64,000 nucleotides of DNA. Source: Chrysophaeum taylorii (Eukaryota; Sar; Pelagophyceae; Pelagomonadales; Pelagomonadaceae). The position numbers and the translations under genes were made by a program. The notes beneath the pieces were generated by a model that was not told the origin of the DNA, searched no databases, and worked only from the letters and a program-made list of their open reading frames with translations. Shown here in pieces: positions 1-10,163 of the stretch (position 1 is the stretch's first letter; each line of letters opens with the position of its first letter). The stretch is from positions 82,658-146,657 of the forward strand of contig JAQMWT010000331.1 in NCBI GenBank assembly GCA_029834535.1, written 5' to 3'.

Positions 1-72
1 TATGGTCGTCGCATTCACCGGTTCGAAGCAGTCACACCTGCGCACCAATCAAATTTGCCACCCAGCATCAGG

Positions 73-124
73 CTATAGCACGTTGGAACTCCACGAGGGA
101 TTTGAATCTGATAGTGAGACGCAC
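73..124 (-). other. Candidate 52-nt terminal intron
   Basis: Reading the minus strand, AG|GTGCGT at 124 and CTATAG ending at 73 form a canonical GT-AG pair 52 nt apart. The apparent stop codon of the large gene is the last three bases of this possible intron. The downstream frame stays open to a TGA at 15-17. Homologous proteins usually continue through the REJ region, so continuation is plausible, but no transcript evidence is available. Confidence 0.35.
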
Positions 125-3100
125 CTTTCGTCGTAACCGCATTCTGCTGCCACCACGCCATCCAGGAGCGTGACATTGCTTCCTGGCACAAAGCCAAGAG
201 CACTGCTGATGATGGCATCTACAAACGTTGCGTTCACCCACGCGCAAGTTGTCGCTTCAACACCCGCGAACACGAACAGCTCGTTACAGGCGAACTCCAC
301 ACCAACGACACGCCCAGCGCGATTTGTCGGCGAGTCGAAGGTGAAATCCAGTCGAGCGCCACTGGAGCTGAATTTCGCTGAGAGGAGCTGTGGCGGCTCG
401 GGAATGTCAAGTTTATCGCACGGGACTTGGGTTGGTGATCTTGACGGCTCGCTGCCTTTCGGAACTGACGACGGGTGGGATGTGATTGGGAGTAGCGTTG
501 GCGGGCTGCTGGTCCATGTCTGGGGTAGACTCCGTATAACGGTTGGTTTTCGTGTCGGACTTTGCGTTGCCGAGTGATTAACGACCTTGGCTCTCGTTTC
601 CTCTGCGATGATGGCCAATGAAGCGCTCTCGTCGACTGTTGCTTCGTCCAATGGCGATGTCGTGTTCGCCGCCGCGATGGCTGCTCGTAGTGAGTCTTGG
701 AGAGGACTTGTTGACGTGTTGGCCGAGGTCATAACGGCAGTCGAGAGCTGTGCTTCGACGCGAGAAGTGAGCACGGGGTGTTTGGTTGCCGCGACGTAAT
801 GAAACAAGACAACAAATGATACGTCGATCGAACTGTCGACCTCTTGCAGTTGTCGACCAGAATTCGCAAGGCGACGGGTTGTGCGATCCTGCGCTTTGAT
901 ATCGGTCACCTCGTCTGCACCGTCTATCAGGCCGAGCAGAACCGACGAAAAGAGTTCGGCTTCTGCTTCGCCGAACTCGCTCGCTGTCATGCTAGCGAAG
1001 ACCACAGAAGATCCCACGCCAAGAGTCACATTGATTACCACTGATGGTTTTGGCGTCGGCGACTTGGAGGACGACGGCGTCGGTAAAACCAACTCTCTGG
1101 CTTGCAATGACGGATAGCCGGCTGGCACTATGCTGGGTAGCAAGCTTGGTTGCGTTGCCCGCAACTGACTCGGTTTCATTATGGTGCGCACTGTCGTGGG
1201 AATGTGCGTGGTCGTTGGTGTCGGACTAGACACAGACGTCAGATAGGTTGGTGTTGTCGTGTCCGGACAAACTGTTGGCACCCCAGAAGTTTCGCTTGAT
1301 GGTGGTGTAGTAGGAACAAGTGAGGGGTTGACTGTCCAAGCAGTTGGCATTTTGGATGAGACGCTACCCACTTGAATCGTTGTGACTCTCGCTGTTGGCA
1401 GCAACGTCGGCGTGCTCGTTGACCTAGACGTTGATGCCATGGTAGGCAGAGTAACAGATAGAGTCACAGGTTGAGATGTTGGCGGCAACGTTGGCGGCGA
1501 TGTTGGCGGCGTAGGCATCGGTGGCAACGAAGGCGACAACAACGGATGGGGTGTTGGCACCCACGAGAGCTCAAGTCTTGGACCGAAAGTTGGTTTGGAG
1601 AATGATGGAGCAACGCTGGGGTGTTCTGACGGCTGTCCACGATTTGACCTCGTGGGTATGAGCAGTACAGGGCACGGAGTGGGGAGCATGCTAGAAGGAT
1701 GCGGGGTGCGTTCGGTTGGAATCTTTGAAGACAGAAAGGAGCTTGGCATGATTCCCATCCCACCGACTCGTGGTGCTGATGGCTGAGTCTGCGAGGAGAC
1801 TACTGAACTAGGGAACGCTGCCAGATGATTTTCGCTGTGATTGAAACTCGGAGGTAGCGACGGCACAGAAAGTGAATCTGTTGGCATTGGTAAAGGTGAC
1901 GAGCGCGTCGCCACGAAAGCAGGAGATTTAGTTGTTTTGGACACACTTGGGATGGGGCTCGAGTGAAGAGGTGTGGGGGCTGTCGTCGCATAGGCGTTGA
2001 TTGGCTGCACTACTGGCATTTGGGTTGGCGATTCAATTGGGTCCGTGGTCGGCATGCTCAAGGTTTCTCCAGATGATGCCGCCAATGGTAGCGATGTTGG
2101 ACATTGACTTGGGCCAGGCGACAGTGACGGACCACTTGTGGGAGATGAGGTGGGTGGCTTTGATGGGACGCTCGACGGAACTGTCGACGGAATAAGGAGC
2201 ATGCGTTCGCTCCTTGCAGATGGTTGTACTGATGGTGGTGTTGTCGGGCACGGACTTGGCACGGGAGATAACGATGGAAATATTGTGGGAGAAGTGGGTG
2301 GCAGCTGCGAGGGAATGCTCGTCGATGTTGTCGGATGCAGAGTTGGTGAAAGCGATAGCGATGGAGGACTTGTTGGAGTGGTGGTTGGTGGTTGTGATGG
2401 GAGGCTCTCCAGAGTTGTCGATGGTTGGCGAATGAAAGCACCAGATGATAATACTGTTGGATTCAGAATCGGTGAGTGCGACAGCGAAGGAAGAACTGTT
2501 GAATAGGAGATGGGCCGTTGAGGTGGAATACTGGTGGGAGCTTTAGACGGACCATGCAATCCTCCACCAAACTCTGATGGTTGTGATGTTGGATCCGCAG
2601 ATGGAGCAGCATCCGGCGGCAAGGTCGGAACCCGAGTGGGAAGCGACGATGCCCAGGACCCACCACCGCCTCTCGACTTTGTCGCTGACGGAGTGGCAGT
2701 TGGGACTCCAGGTTGTGGGCTCGAGGGAATAACCGTGGGCGTTACGCTCGTTGCGCTCGAGCTCAGAGGTGTCGGATTTGTCGATGGTAACGCAACAGGA
2801 ACAGACATCGGCAACGCAGATGGATAAGAGCTGGGATGCAGTGCGGACGTTGACCACGGCGACAAGTTAGTCGGGTCAGCTGAGGGAGTCGACGATGAGG
2901 TCCGAACCTCAGTAGGAAGCGATGACGGTAAAGAGCTGGGTGCGCTCGACGACATCGCCATGAGAGCGGCTGAAGGGGTAGCGCTCGATGGGCTCGAGGC
3001 CAAACTACTCGGCACGATGCTGTTAGGGAAGCTTGAAGGGCTCGCAATAGGCACTGAGCTCGCAGGGCTTAAAGGCAGGGGCGTCGGATTCGTCGTCGGT

Positions 3101-6100
3101 GATGAGATAGAAACTGTCGTCGGAATCAAAGTGGAATATGACATGGGGTGCTTCGTGGGCCTCGTCAACGACTGCGACGATGAGGGTGTGCTTATTGGAT
3201 CCATAGAGGGAGCGGCAGTCGGCGTAAACAATGGAGCCTTTGTGGGAAGAGATGACAGCAACGAGCTAGACATGTTTGTTCGTAACGTAGACGGAGTAGC
3301 AGACGGTGTTCCAGACGCTTGACTTAAGGGGCATACGCTCGGAATAACGCCAGGGATTCTTGATGGACATGCTGTCGGAACACTTCTAGGGATGCTCGGG
3401 GAACTGACTAATGGCGCTAAGCTCGGCGTGCTCGCAGGCTGAGGCGACGGTTTCGTTGTAGGGACAGAAATTGGAACCGATGTCGGGATCACGGTGGTAT
3501 ACGAGCTAGGCTGTCTTGTAGTCGTCAATGAGGGTATAGATGAGAGAGCGCTCCTCAGATCCGTGGGTGGAGTTGCGGTCGGCTTGGGTGTCGGAGCTTT
3601 GGTGGGGAGCGATGGCGGCAATGTGCTGGAAATGCTCGTGGGCTGATTTGAGGGCGATGTGCTTGGAATGCTGCTAGGGATGCTCGAGGAACTCGCTGTT
3701 GGTACTGAGCTCGGCATACTCGCAGGCTGAGGAGACGGGTTCGTTGTAGGGAAAGGAACTGGAACTGATATCAGGATCGTCGTTGGATACGAGCTAGGCC
3801 GCATTGAGGGCGTCAACGAGGGCGGAGATGATGGCGCGCTCATCGAATCAGTAGATGGAGTTGCGGTCGGCGTGGATGTCGGGGCTTTTGCGGGGAACGG
3901 CGCTGGCAAAGTGCTGGGAATGCTGGTTGACAAAGCTGATGGATTCGCCGTCGAGATTCCGGTGGGCTGGTTTGAGGGCGATGCGCTCGGAATGCTGCTA
4001 GGTATGCTCGAGGAACTCCCTGTTGGCGCTGAGCTGGGCAGGCTCGCAGGCTGAGGAGACGGGTTCGTTGTAGGGAAACGAACTGGAACTGATGTCGGGA
4101 TCGCCGTTGGATACGAGCTAGGCCGCATTGTGGGAATCAACGAGGGCGAAGATGATGGTGTGCGCATCGGGTCAGTAGATGGAGTCGTCGTCGGAGCCTT
4201 GGCGGGGAGCGATGACGGGAATGTGCTGGGAATGCTCGTTGACAAAGCTGATGGATTTGCAGTCGAGATTCCGGTGGGCTGGTTTGAGGGCGATGCGCTT
4301 GGAATGCTGCTAAGGATACTCGAGGAACTTGCTGTTGGTACTGAGCTCGGCATGCTCGCAGGCTGACGAGACGGGTTCGTCGTCGGGAAAGGGATTGGAA
4401 CTAATGTCGGGATCGTCGTTGGATATGAGCTACGCCGCAGTGTGGGCGTCAACGAGGGTGAAGATGATGGCGCGTGCATCGGATCAGTAAATGGAGTTAC
4501 GGTCGGCGTCGAAGCTGTGGCAGGGAGTGATGACGGCAAAGTGCTGGGAATGCTCGTTGATAAAGCTGATGGATTCGCAGTCGAGATTCTTGTGGGCTGG
4601 GTCGAGGGCGATGCGCTCGGAATGCTGCTGGGGATGCTCGATGAACTCGCTGTTGGCGCTGAGCTGGGCCCGCTCGCAGGCTGAGGCGATGGGTTTGTAG
4701 TAGGGAAAGAGACTGGAACTGATGTCGGGATTGCCGTGGGATATGAGCTAGGCCGCGTTGTGGGTGTCAACGAGGGCAAAGGTAATGGCGCGCTCGTCGG
4801 ATCAGTAGAAGGACTCACGGTCGGCGTGGATGTCGGAGCTGTGGCAGGGAGCGATGACGGCAAAGTGCTGGGAATGCTCGTTGACAAAGCTGATGGATTC
4901 GCAGTCGAGATTCTTGTGGGCTGGGTCGAGGGCGATGCGCTCGGAATACTGCTAGGGATGCTTGATGAACTCGCTGTTGGCGCTGAGCTGGGCACGCTCG
5001 CAGGTTGAGGCGACGGGTTTGTTGTAGGGAAAGAGATTGGAACTGATGTCGGGATTGCCGTGGGATACGAGCTAGGCCGCGTTGTGGGTGTCAACGAGGG
5101 CAAAGGTAATGGCGCGCTCGTCGGATCAGTAGAAGGACTCACGGTCGGCGTGGATGTCGGAGCTGTGGCAGGGAGCGATGACGGCAAAGTGCTGGGAATG
5201 CTCGTTGACAAAGCTGATGGATTCGCAGTCGAGATTCTCGTGGGCTGGGTCGAGGGCGATGCGCTCGGAATGCTGCTAGGGATGCTCGATAAACTCGCTG
5301 TTGGCGCTGAGCTGGGCATGCTCGCAGGCTGAGGCGATGGGTTTGTTGTAGGGAAAGAGACTGGAACTGATGTCGGGATTGCCGTGGGACACGAGCTGGG
5401 CCGCGTTGTGGGTGTCAACGAGGGCAAAGGTAATGGCGCTCTCGTCGGATCTGTCGAAAGACTCACCGTCGGCGTGGATGTCGGAGCTGTGGCAGGGAGC
5501 GATGACGGCAAAGTGCTGGGAATGCTCGTTGATAAAGCTGATGGATTTGCAGTCGAGATTCCTGTGGGCTGGGTTGAGGGCGATGCGCTCGGAATGCTGC
5601 TAGGGATACTCGATGAACTCGCTGTTGGCGCTGAGCTGGGCACGCTCGCAGGCTGAGGCGATGGGTTTGTTGTAGGGAAAGAGACTGGAACTGATGTCGG
5701 GATTGTCGTGGGATACGAGCTAGGCCGCGTTGTGGGTGTCAACGAGGGCAAAGGTAATGGCGCGCTCGTCGGATCAGTAAAAGGACTCACAGTCGGCGTG
5801 GATGTCGGAGCTGTGGCAGGGAGCGATGACGGCAAAGTGCTGGGAATGCTCGTTGATAAAGCTGATGGATTCGCAGTCGAGATTCTTGAGGGCTGGGTTG
5901 AGGGCGATGCGCTCGGAATGCTGCTAGGGATGCTCGATGAACTCGCTGTTGGCGCTGAGCTGGGCACGCTCGCAGGCTGAGGCGATGGGTTTGTTGTAGG
6001 GAAAGAGACTGGAACTGATGTCGGGATTGCCGTGGGATACGAGCTAGGCCGCGTTGTGGGTGTCAACGAGGGCAAAGGTAATGGCGCGCTCGTCGGATCA

Positions 6101-9100
6101 GTAGAAGGACTCACGGTCGGCGTGGATGTCGGAGCTGTGGCAGGGAGCGATGACGGCAAAGTGCTGGGAATGCTCGTTGACAAAGCTGATGGATTCGCAG
6201 TCGAGATTCTCGTGGGCTGGGTCGAGGGCGATGCGCTCGGAATGCTGCTAGGGATGCTCGATAAACTCGCTGTTGGCGCTGAGCTGGGCACGCTCGCAGG
6301 CTGAGGCGATGGGTTTGTTGTAGGGAAAGAGACTGGAACTGATGTCGGGATTGCCGTGGGACACGAGCTGGGCCGCGTTGTGGGTGTCAACGAGGGCAAA
6401 GGTAATGGCGCTCTCGTCGGATCTGTCGAAAGACTCACCGTCGGCGTGGATGTCGGAGCTGTGGCAGGGAGCGATGACGGCAAAGTGCTGGGAATGCTCG
6501 TTGATAAAGCTGATGGATTTGCAGTCGAGATTCCTGTGGGCTGGGTTGAGGGCGATGCGCTCGGAATGCTGCTAGGGATACTCGACGAACTCGCTGTTGG
6601 CGCTGAGCTGGGCACGCTCGCAGGCTGAGGCGATGGGTTTGTTGTAGGGAAAGAGACTAGAACTGATGTCGGGATTGCCGTGGGATACGAGCTGGGCCGC
6701 GTTGTGGGTGTCAACGAGGGCAAAGGTAATGGCGCTCTCGTCGGATCAGTAGAAGGACTCACGGTCGGCGTGGATGTCGGAGCTGTGGCAGGGAGCGATG
6801 ACGGCAAAGTGCTGGGAATGCTCGTTGATAAAGCTGATGGATTAGCAGTCGAGATTCTTGTGGGCTGGGTCGAGGGCGATGCCCTCGGAATGCTGCTAGG
6901 GATGCTCGATGAACTCGCTGTTGGCGCTGAGCTGGGCACGCTCGCAGGCTGAGGCGATGGGTTTGTTGTAGGGAAAGAGATCGGAACTGATGTCGGGATT
7001 GCCGTGGGATACGAGCTGGGCCGCGTTGTGGGTGTCAACGAGGGCAAAGGTAATGGCGCTCTCGTCGGATCAGTAGAACGACTCACGGTCGGCGTGGATG
7101 TCGGAGCTGTGGCAGGGAGCGATGACGGCAAAGTGCTGGGAATGCTCGTTGATAAAGCTGATGGATTCGCAGTCGAGATTCTTGTGGGCTGGGTTGAGGG
7201 CGATGCGCTCGGAATGCTGCTCGGAATGCTGCTAGGGATGCTCGATGAACTCGCTGTTGGCGCTGAGCTGGGCACGCTCGCAGGCTGAGGCGATGGGTTT
7301 GTTGTAGGGAAAGAGACTGGAACTGATGTCGGGATTGCCGTGGGACACGAGCTGGGCCGCGTTGTGGGTGTCAACGAGGGCAAAGGTAATGGCGCTCTCG
7401 TCGGATCAGTAGAAGGACTCACAGTCGGCGTGGATGTCGGAGCTGTGGCAGGGAGCGATGACGGCAAAGTGCTGGGAATGCTCGTTGATAAAGCTGATGG
7501 ATTTGTGGGCTGGTTAGTGGGCGATGCGCTCGGAATGCTGCTAGGGATGCTCGATGAACTCGCTGTTGGCGCTGAGCTGGGCACGCTCGCAGGCTGAGGC
7601 GATGGGTTTGTTGTAGCGAAAGAGACTGGAACTGATGTCGGGATTGCCGTGGGATACGAGCTGGGCCGCGTCGTGGGTGTCAACGAGGGCAAAGGTAATG
7701 GCGCTCTCGTCGGATCAGTAGAAGGACTCACGGTCGGCGTGGATGTCGGAGCTGTGGCAGGGAGCGATGACGGCAAAGTGCTGGGAATGCTCGTTGATAA
7801 CGCTGATGGATTCGCAGTCGAGATTCTTGTGGGCTGGGTTGAGGGCGATGCGCTCGGAATGCTGCTGGGGATGCTCGATGAACTCGCTGTTGGCGCTGAG
7901 CTGGGCATGCTCGCAGGCTGAGGCGATGGGTTTGTTGTAGGGAAAGAGATTGGAACTGATGTCGGGATTGCCGTGGGATACGAGCTGGGCCGCGTTGTGG
8001 GTGTCAACAAGGGCAAAGGTAATGGCGCTCTCGTCGGATCTGTCGAAAGACTCACCGTCGGCGTGGATGTCGGAGCTGTGGCAGGGAGCGATGACGGCAA
8101 AGTGCTGGGAATGCTCGTTGATAAAGCTGATGGATTCGCAGTCGAGATTCTTGTGGGCTGGGTTGAGGGCGATGCGCTCGGAATGCTGCTAGGGATGCTC
8201 GATGAGCTCGCTGTTGGCGCTGAGCTGGGCATGCTCGCAGGCTGAGGCGATGGGTTTGTTGTAGGGAAAGAGATTGGAACTGATGTCGGGATTGCCGTCG
8301 GATACGAGCTAGGCCGCGTTGTGGGCGTCAACGAGGCCGAAGATGATGGTGCATTCGTCGGATCAGTAGAAGGACTCGCAGTCGGCGTTGACGTCGGAGC
8401 TTTTGTGGGAAGTGATGATGGCAAGGTGCTGGGACCGCTCGTTGGCACTGGACTCGTCGCGTTAGACGCTATAGGATCTGACATCGGTACCAGCGTGGGA
8501 CTTGTGCTCGGTTGTTCTGTCGGCGCCGATGATGGCAAAGAGCTAGATGCCGACAGACAGATCGTTGGAGCCGCGCTGGGAGAGCCCAACGGCGACGTTG
8601 ACGGTTGCAACGTGGGCGCGAAAGTTGGTGTGGTTGCGGGGGGAGTAGTGGGCAAATCCGATGGCGACAACGACGGTTGCAGCAAGGGCGCGAAAGTTGG
8701 TGAGATTGTGGGGCAAGTCGTGGGCAACCCCGATGGCGACATTGACGGTTGCAGCAAGGGCGCGAAAGTTGGTGAGACTGTGGGACGGGATGTCGGCGAG
8801 CGCGACGGCGACGACATAGGGGGCTGCGAGGGCGTGGAAGTTGGTGAGATTGTGGGACGGGTCGTCGGCAAGCCCGACGGCGACGGCGAAGAGAGCGCGG
8901 CGGGCGCGGGATGCGCCGTCGTGGTTTGCGGCGCAATCGACGGAGCGGACGTGGGATCGGGGAGGATCCGAAACAGGTAAGCCGCGCCTTTGTCCGTGCC
9001 GGTATGAGCATACCCCTTCGCGCCGACGACGATTGCATCGTCGTAAACAGTTACGGATTGGCCAAAATCATCGTTGTTGCCTCCATCGCTCGCGACGAGC

Positions 9101-10101
9101 TTGGCGACCTGAGCGTAGGTCGCTGCATCAAAAACGTAGGCCGCGCCGGCCCTGTTGCCTTGATCGTCTTCGCCAGGGGCGCCGACGACGATCGTGTCGT
9201 CAAAGATCACGACAGACGAGCCAAACTGGTCATCAGCCTCCGCGTCGCTCGCGACGAGCTTTTCGATCTGAAGATGGGACGTCGCGTTGAAGATGTATGC
9301 GGAGCCCGCGTTGGTGGACCCGTCGTTGTCGTCCCCAACGGCTCCCACGACGATCGTGTCGTCGAAGATTGCGACCGAGCGGCCGAATTCATCGTTCGCC
9401 AAGCGGTCGCTAGCCGTAAGTTTTGCCAGTTGCGTACGGGTCGTGGCGCTAAAGACGTAGGCTGCGCCGGCTTGGTTCTCGTTATCGATCCTCGCCCACT
9501 TCGCGCCCGCAACGATGTTGGCCCTCGAAATCCCCACACTTTCGCCCATGTAGTCCTGGTTGGCGCCGTCGTTCGCGACGAGCTTGGCGACCTGGACGCA
9601 GTCGCGAAAGACGTAGACAGCTCCGTCGTCGGTCGCTACATTGTCGTGTCCAGGCGAGCCGACGACGATGGTGCCCTCAAAAACCGCCACACCCCACCCA
9701 AAATAGTCGTGTGCCTCGCCGTCGCTCGCGGTCAGCTTGCATACCTCGTCGTACGAGCTGCTGTTGAAGACGTAGACAGCCCCGGCATTCTCGTCGTCGC
9801 CGTACGCCCCGACGACGATCCTCTCCTTATAAATCGCCACCGAGTAGCCAAAACGGTCGTTCCTGCCGCCGTCGCTCGCGGTCAGCTTGGCGACCTGGCT
9901 CGTCGAATTGAACACATACGCCGCGCCACTGGCCAGCCCCAAAGGGTTTGCCTCGTGCGCGCCGGCCACAACTGTCCCTCCGTACGTCGCGACTGAGATC
10001 CCTAGCTTGTCGTTGTTTTTGGCGTCGTCTGCGGTGAGCCTGCTCACCTGCGCCACACTCGACGCCCCGACGGTCGCGACCAGCGCCACGATCATCATCA
10101 T
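73..10101 (-). CDS. Secreted FG-GAP beta-propeller / Pro-Ser-Thr-rich / REJ-like surface protein
   Basis: A 3342-codon frame starts at an ATG at 10101-10099. A hydrophobic signal peptide (about residues 1-17, ending ASSVA) is followed by seven ~50-residue FG-GAP repeats (to about residue 380), each with a KLTASD-like start, an IVVGA core and an AYVF end. Seven copies is the right number for one integrin-alpha-like propeller. Residues ~385-3000 are Pro/Ser/Thr-rich and mostly a 108-residue tandem repeat. The C-terminus has a non-repetitive domain (~590-1060), another PST linker, then a REJ/PKD-like segment with Cys pairs (~130-420). I infer an extracellular or cell-wall protein whose mucin-like stalk projects the propeller; the ligand is unknown. 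The stop at 75-73 may be intronic, so the C-terminus is uncertain. The start codon lies only 63 bp from the Helitron repeats. Confidence 0.8.
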   Translation of the reverse strand: MMMIVALVATVGASSVAQVSRLTADDAKNNDKLGISVATYGGTVVAGAHEANPLGLASGAAYVFNSTSQVAKLTASDGGRNDRFGYSVAIYKERIVVGAYGDDENAGAVYVFNSSSYDEVCKLTASDGEAHDYFGWGVAVFEGTIVVGSPGHDNVATDDGAVYVFRDCVQVAKLVANDGANQDYMGESVGISRANIVAGAKWARIDNENQAGAAYVFSATTRTQLAKLTASDRLANDEFGRSVAIFDDTIVVGAVGDDNDGSTNAGSAYIFNATSHLQIEKLVASDAEADDQFGSSVVIFDDTIVVGAPGEDDQGNRAGAAYVFDAATYAQVAKLVASDGGNNDDFGQSVTVYDDAIVVGAKGYAHTGTDKGAAYLFRILPDPTSAPSIAPQTTTAHPAPAALSSPSPSGLPTTRPTISPTSTPSQPPMSSPSRSPTSRPTVSPTFAPLLQPSMSPSGLPTTCPTISPTFAPLLQPSLSPSDLPTTPPATTPTFAPTLQPSTSPLGSPSAAPTICLSASSSLPSSAPTEQPSTSPTLVPMSDPIASNATSPVPTSGPSTLPSSLPTKAPTSTPTASPSTDPTNAPSSSASLTPTTRPSSYPTAIPTSVPISFPTTNPSPQPASMPSSAPTASSSSIPSSIPSASPSTQPTRISTANPSALSTSIPSTLPSSLPATAPTSTPTVSLSTDPTRAPLPLPLLTPTTRPSSYPTAIPTSVPISFPTTNPSPQPASMPSSAPTASSSSIPSSIPSASPSTQPTRISTANPSALSTSIPSTLPSSLPATAPTSTPTVSPSTDPTRAPLPLPSLTPTTRPSSYPTAIPTSVPVSFATTNPSPQPASVPSSAPTASSSSIPSSIPSASPTNQPTNPSALSTSIPSTLPSSLPATAPTSTPTVSPSTDPTRAPLPLPSLTPTTRPSSCPTAIPTSVPVSFPTTNPSPQPASVPSSAPTASSSSIPSSIPSSIPSASPSTQPTRISTANPSALSTSIPSTLPSSLPATAPTSTPTVSRSTDPTRAPLPLPSLTPTTRPSSYPTAIPTSVPISFPTTNPSPQPASVPSSAPTASSSSIPSSIPRASPSTQPTRISTANPSALSTSIPSTLPSSLPATAPTSTPTVSPSTDPTRAPLPLPSLTPTTRPSSYPTAIPTSVLVSFPTTNPSPQPASVPSSAPTASSSSIPSSIPSASPSTQPTGISTANPSALSTSIPSTLPSSLPATAPTSTPTVSLSTDPTRAPLPLPSLTPTTRPSSCPTAIPTSVPVSFPTTNPSPQPASVPSSAPTASLSSIPSSIPSASPSTQPTRISTANPSALSTSIPSTLPSSLPATAPTSTPTVSPSTDPTSAPLPLPSLTPTTRPSSYPTAIPTSVPVSFPTTNPSPQPASVPSSAPTASSSSIPSSIPSASPSTQPSRISTANPSALSTSIPSTLPSSLPATAPTSTPTVSPFTDPTSAPLPLPSLTPTTRPSSYPTTIPTSVPVSFPTTNPSPQPASVPSSAPTASSSSIPSSIPSASPSTQPTGISTANPSALSTSIPSTLPSSLPATAPTSTPTVSLSTDPTRAPLPLPSLTPTTRPSSCPTAIPTSVPVSFPTTNPSPQPASMPSSAPTASLSSIPSSIPSASPSTQPTRISTANPSALSTSIPSTLPSSLPATAPTSTPTVSPSTDPTSAPLPLPSLTPTTRPSSYPTAIPTSVPISFPTTNPSPQPASVPSSAPTASSSSIPSSIPSASPSTQPTRISTANPSALSTSIPSTLPSSLPATAPTSTPTVSPSTDPTSAPLPLPSLTPTTRPSSYPTAIPTSVPVSFPTTNPSPQPASGPSSAPTASSSSIPSSIPSASPSTQPTRISTANPSALSTSIPSTLPSSLPATASTPTVTPFTDPMHAPSSSPSLTPTLRRSSYPTTIPTLVPIPFPTTNPSRQPASMPSSVPTASSSSILSSIPSASPSNQPTGISTANPSALSTSIPSTFPSSLPAKAPTTTPSTDPMRTPSSSPSLIPTMRPSSYPTAIPTSVPVRFPTTNPSPQPASLPSSAPTGSSSSIPSSIPSASPSNQPTGISTANPSALSTSIPSTLPAPFPAKAPTSTPTATPSTDSMSAPSSPPSLTPSMRPSSYPTTILISVPVPFPTTNPSPQPASMPSSVPTASSSSIPSSIPSTSPSNQPTSISSTLPPSLPTKAPTPKPTATPPTDLRSALSSIPSLTTTRQPSSYTTVIPTSVPISVPTTKPSPQPASTPSLAPLVSSPSIPRSVPTACPSRIPGVIPSVCPLSQASGTPSATPSTLRTNMSSSLLSSLPTKAPLFTPTAAPSMDPISTPSSSQSLTRPTKHPMSYSTLIPTTVSISSPTTNPTPLPLSPASSVPIASPSSFPNSIVPSSLASSPSSATPSAALMAMSSSAPSSLPSSLPTEVRTSSSTPSADPTNLSPWSTSALHPSSYPSALPMSVPVALPSTNPTPLSSSATSVTPTVIPSSPQPGVPTATPSATKSRGGGGSWASSLPTRVPTLPPDAAPSADPTSQPSEFGGGLHGPSKAPTSIPPQRPISYSTVLPSLSHSPILNPTVLSSGAFIRQPSTTLESLPSQPPTTTPTSPPSLSLSPTLHPTTSTSIPSQLPPTSPTIFPSLSPVPSPCPTTPPSVQPSARSERMLLIPSTVPSSVPSKPPTSSPTSGPSLSPGPSQCPTSLPLAASSGETLSMPTTDPIESPTQMPVVQPINAYATTAPTPLHSSPIPSVSKTTKSPAFVATRSSPLPMPTDSLSVPSLPPSFNHSENHLAAFPSSVVSSQTQPSAPRVGGMGIMPSSFLSSKIPTERTPHPSSMLPTPCPVLLIPTRSNRGQPSEHPSVAPSFSKPTFGPRLELSWVPTPHPLLSPSLPPMPTPPTSPPTLPPTSQPVTLSVTLPTMASTSRSTSTPTLLPTARVTTIQVGSVSSKMPTAWTVNPSLVPTTPPSSETSGVPTVCPDTTTPTYLTSVSSPTPTTTHIPTTVRTIMKPSQLRATQPSLLPSIVPAGYPSLQARELVLPTPSSSKSPTPKPSVVINVTLGVGSSVVFASMTASEFGEAEAELFSSVLLGLIDGADEVTDIKAQDRTTRRLANSGRQLQEVDSSIDVSFVVLFHYVAATKHPVLTSRVEAQLSTAVMTSANTSTSPLQDSLRAAIAAANTTSPLDEATVDESASLAIIAEETRAKVVNHSATQSPTRKPTVIRSLPQTWTSSPPTLLPITSHPSSVPKGSEPSRSPTQVPCDKLDIPEPPQLLSAKFSSSGARLDFTFDSPTNRAGRVVGVEFACNELFVFAGVEATTCAWVNATFVDAIISSALGFVPGSNVTLLDGVVAAECGYDERCVSLSDSNPSWSSNVL
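3872..8320 (-). repeat. 324-bp (108-codon) tandem repeat inside the PST tract
   Basis: About eleven near-identical 324-bp units run from ~4690 to ~8310, with more diverged units down to ~3400. The encoded unit runs from IPSSIPSASPSTQPT through LPLPSLTPTTRPSSYPT to PQPASVPSSAPTASS. Length variants keep frame: a 12-bp insertion near 7215-7230 and a 15-bp deletion near 7503-7520. Units starting at 5060/5384 match those at 6032/6356 in private variants, giving a 972-bp higher-order period. The repeat produces long antisense ORFs by composition alone; these are not genes. Confidence 0.9.
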
Positions 10102-10163
10102 TCCACACCTGCCACAGTCAGTATTAGGTCAGGCGGGCAGCCAAGTTCTGGAATAATGAGGAA

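Noticed and set aside
3872-8980. Long plus-strand ORFs (repeated ~90-codon frames and a 219-codon frame) opposite the PST repeat
   Set aside because: They recur every 324 bp as a by-product of Ser/Thr/Pro codon composition on the other strand and end at the same place in each unit.
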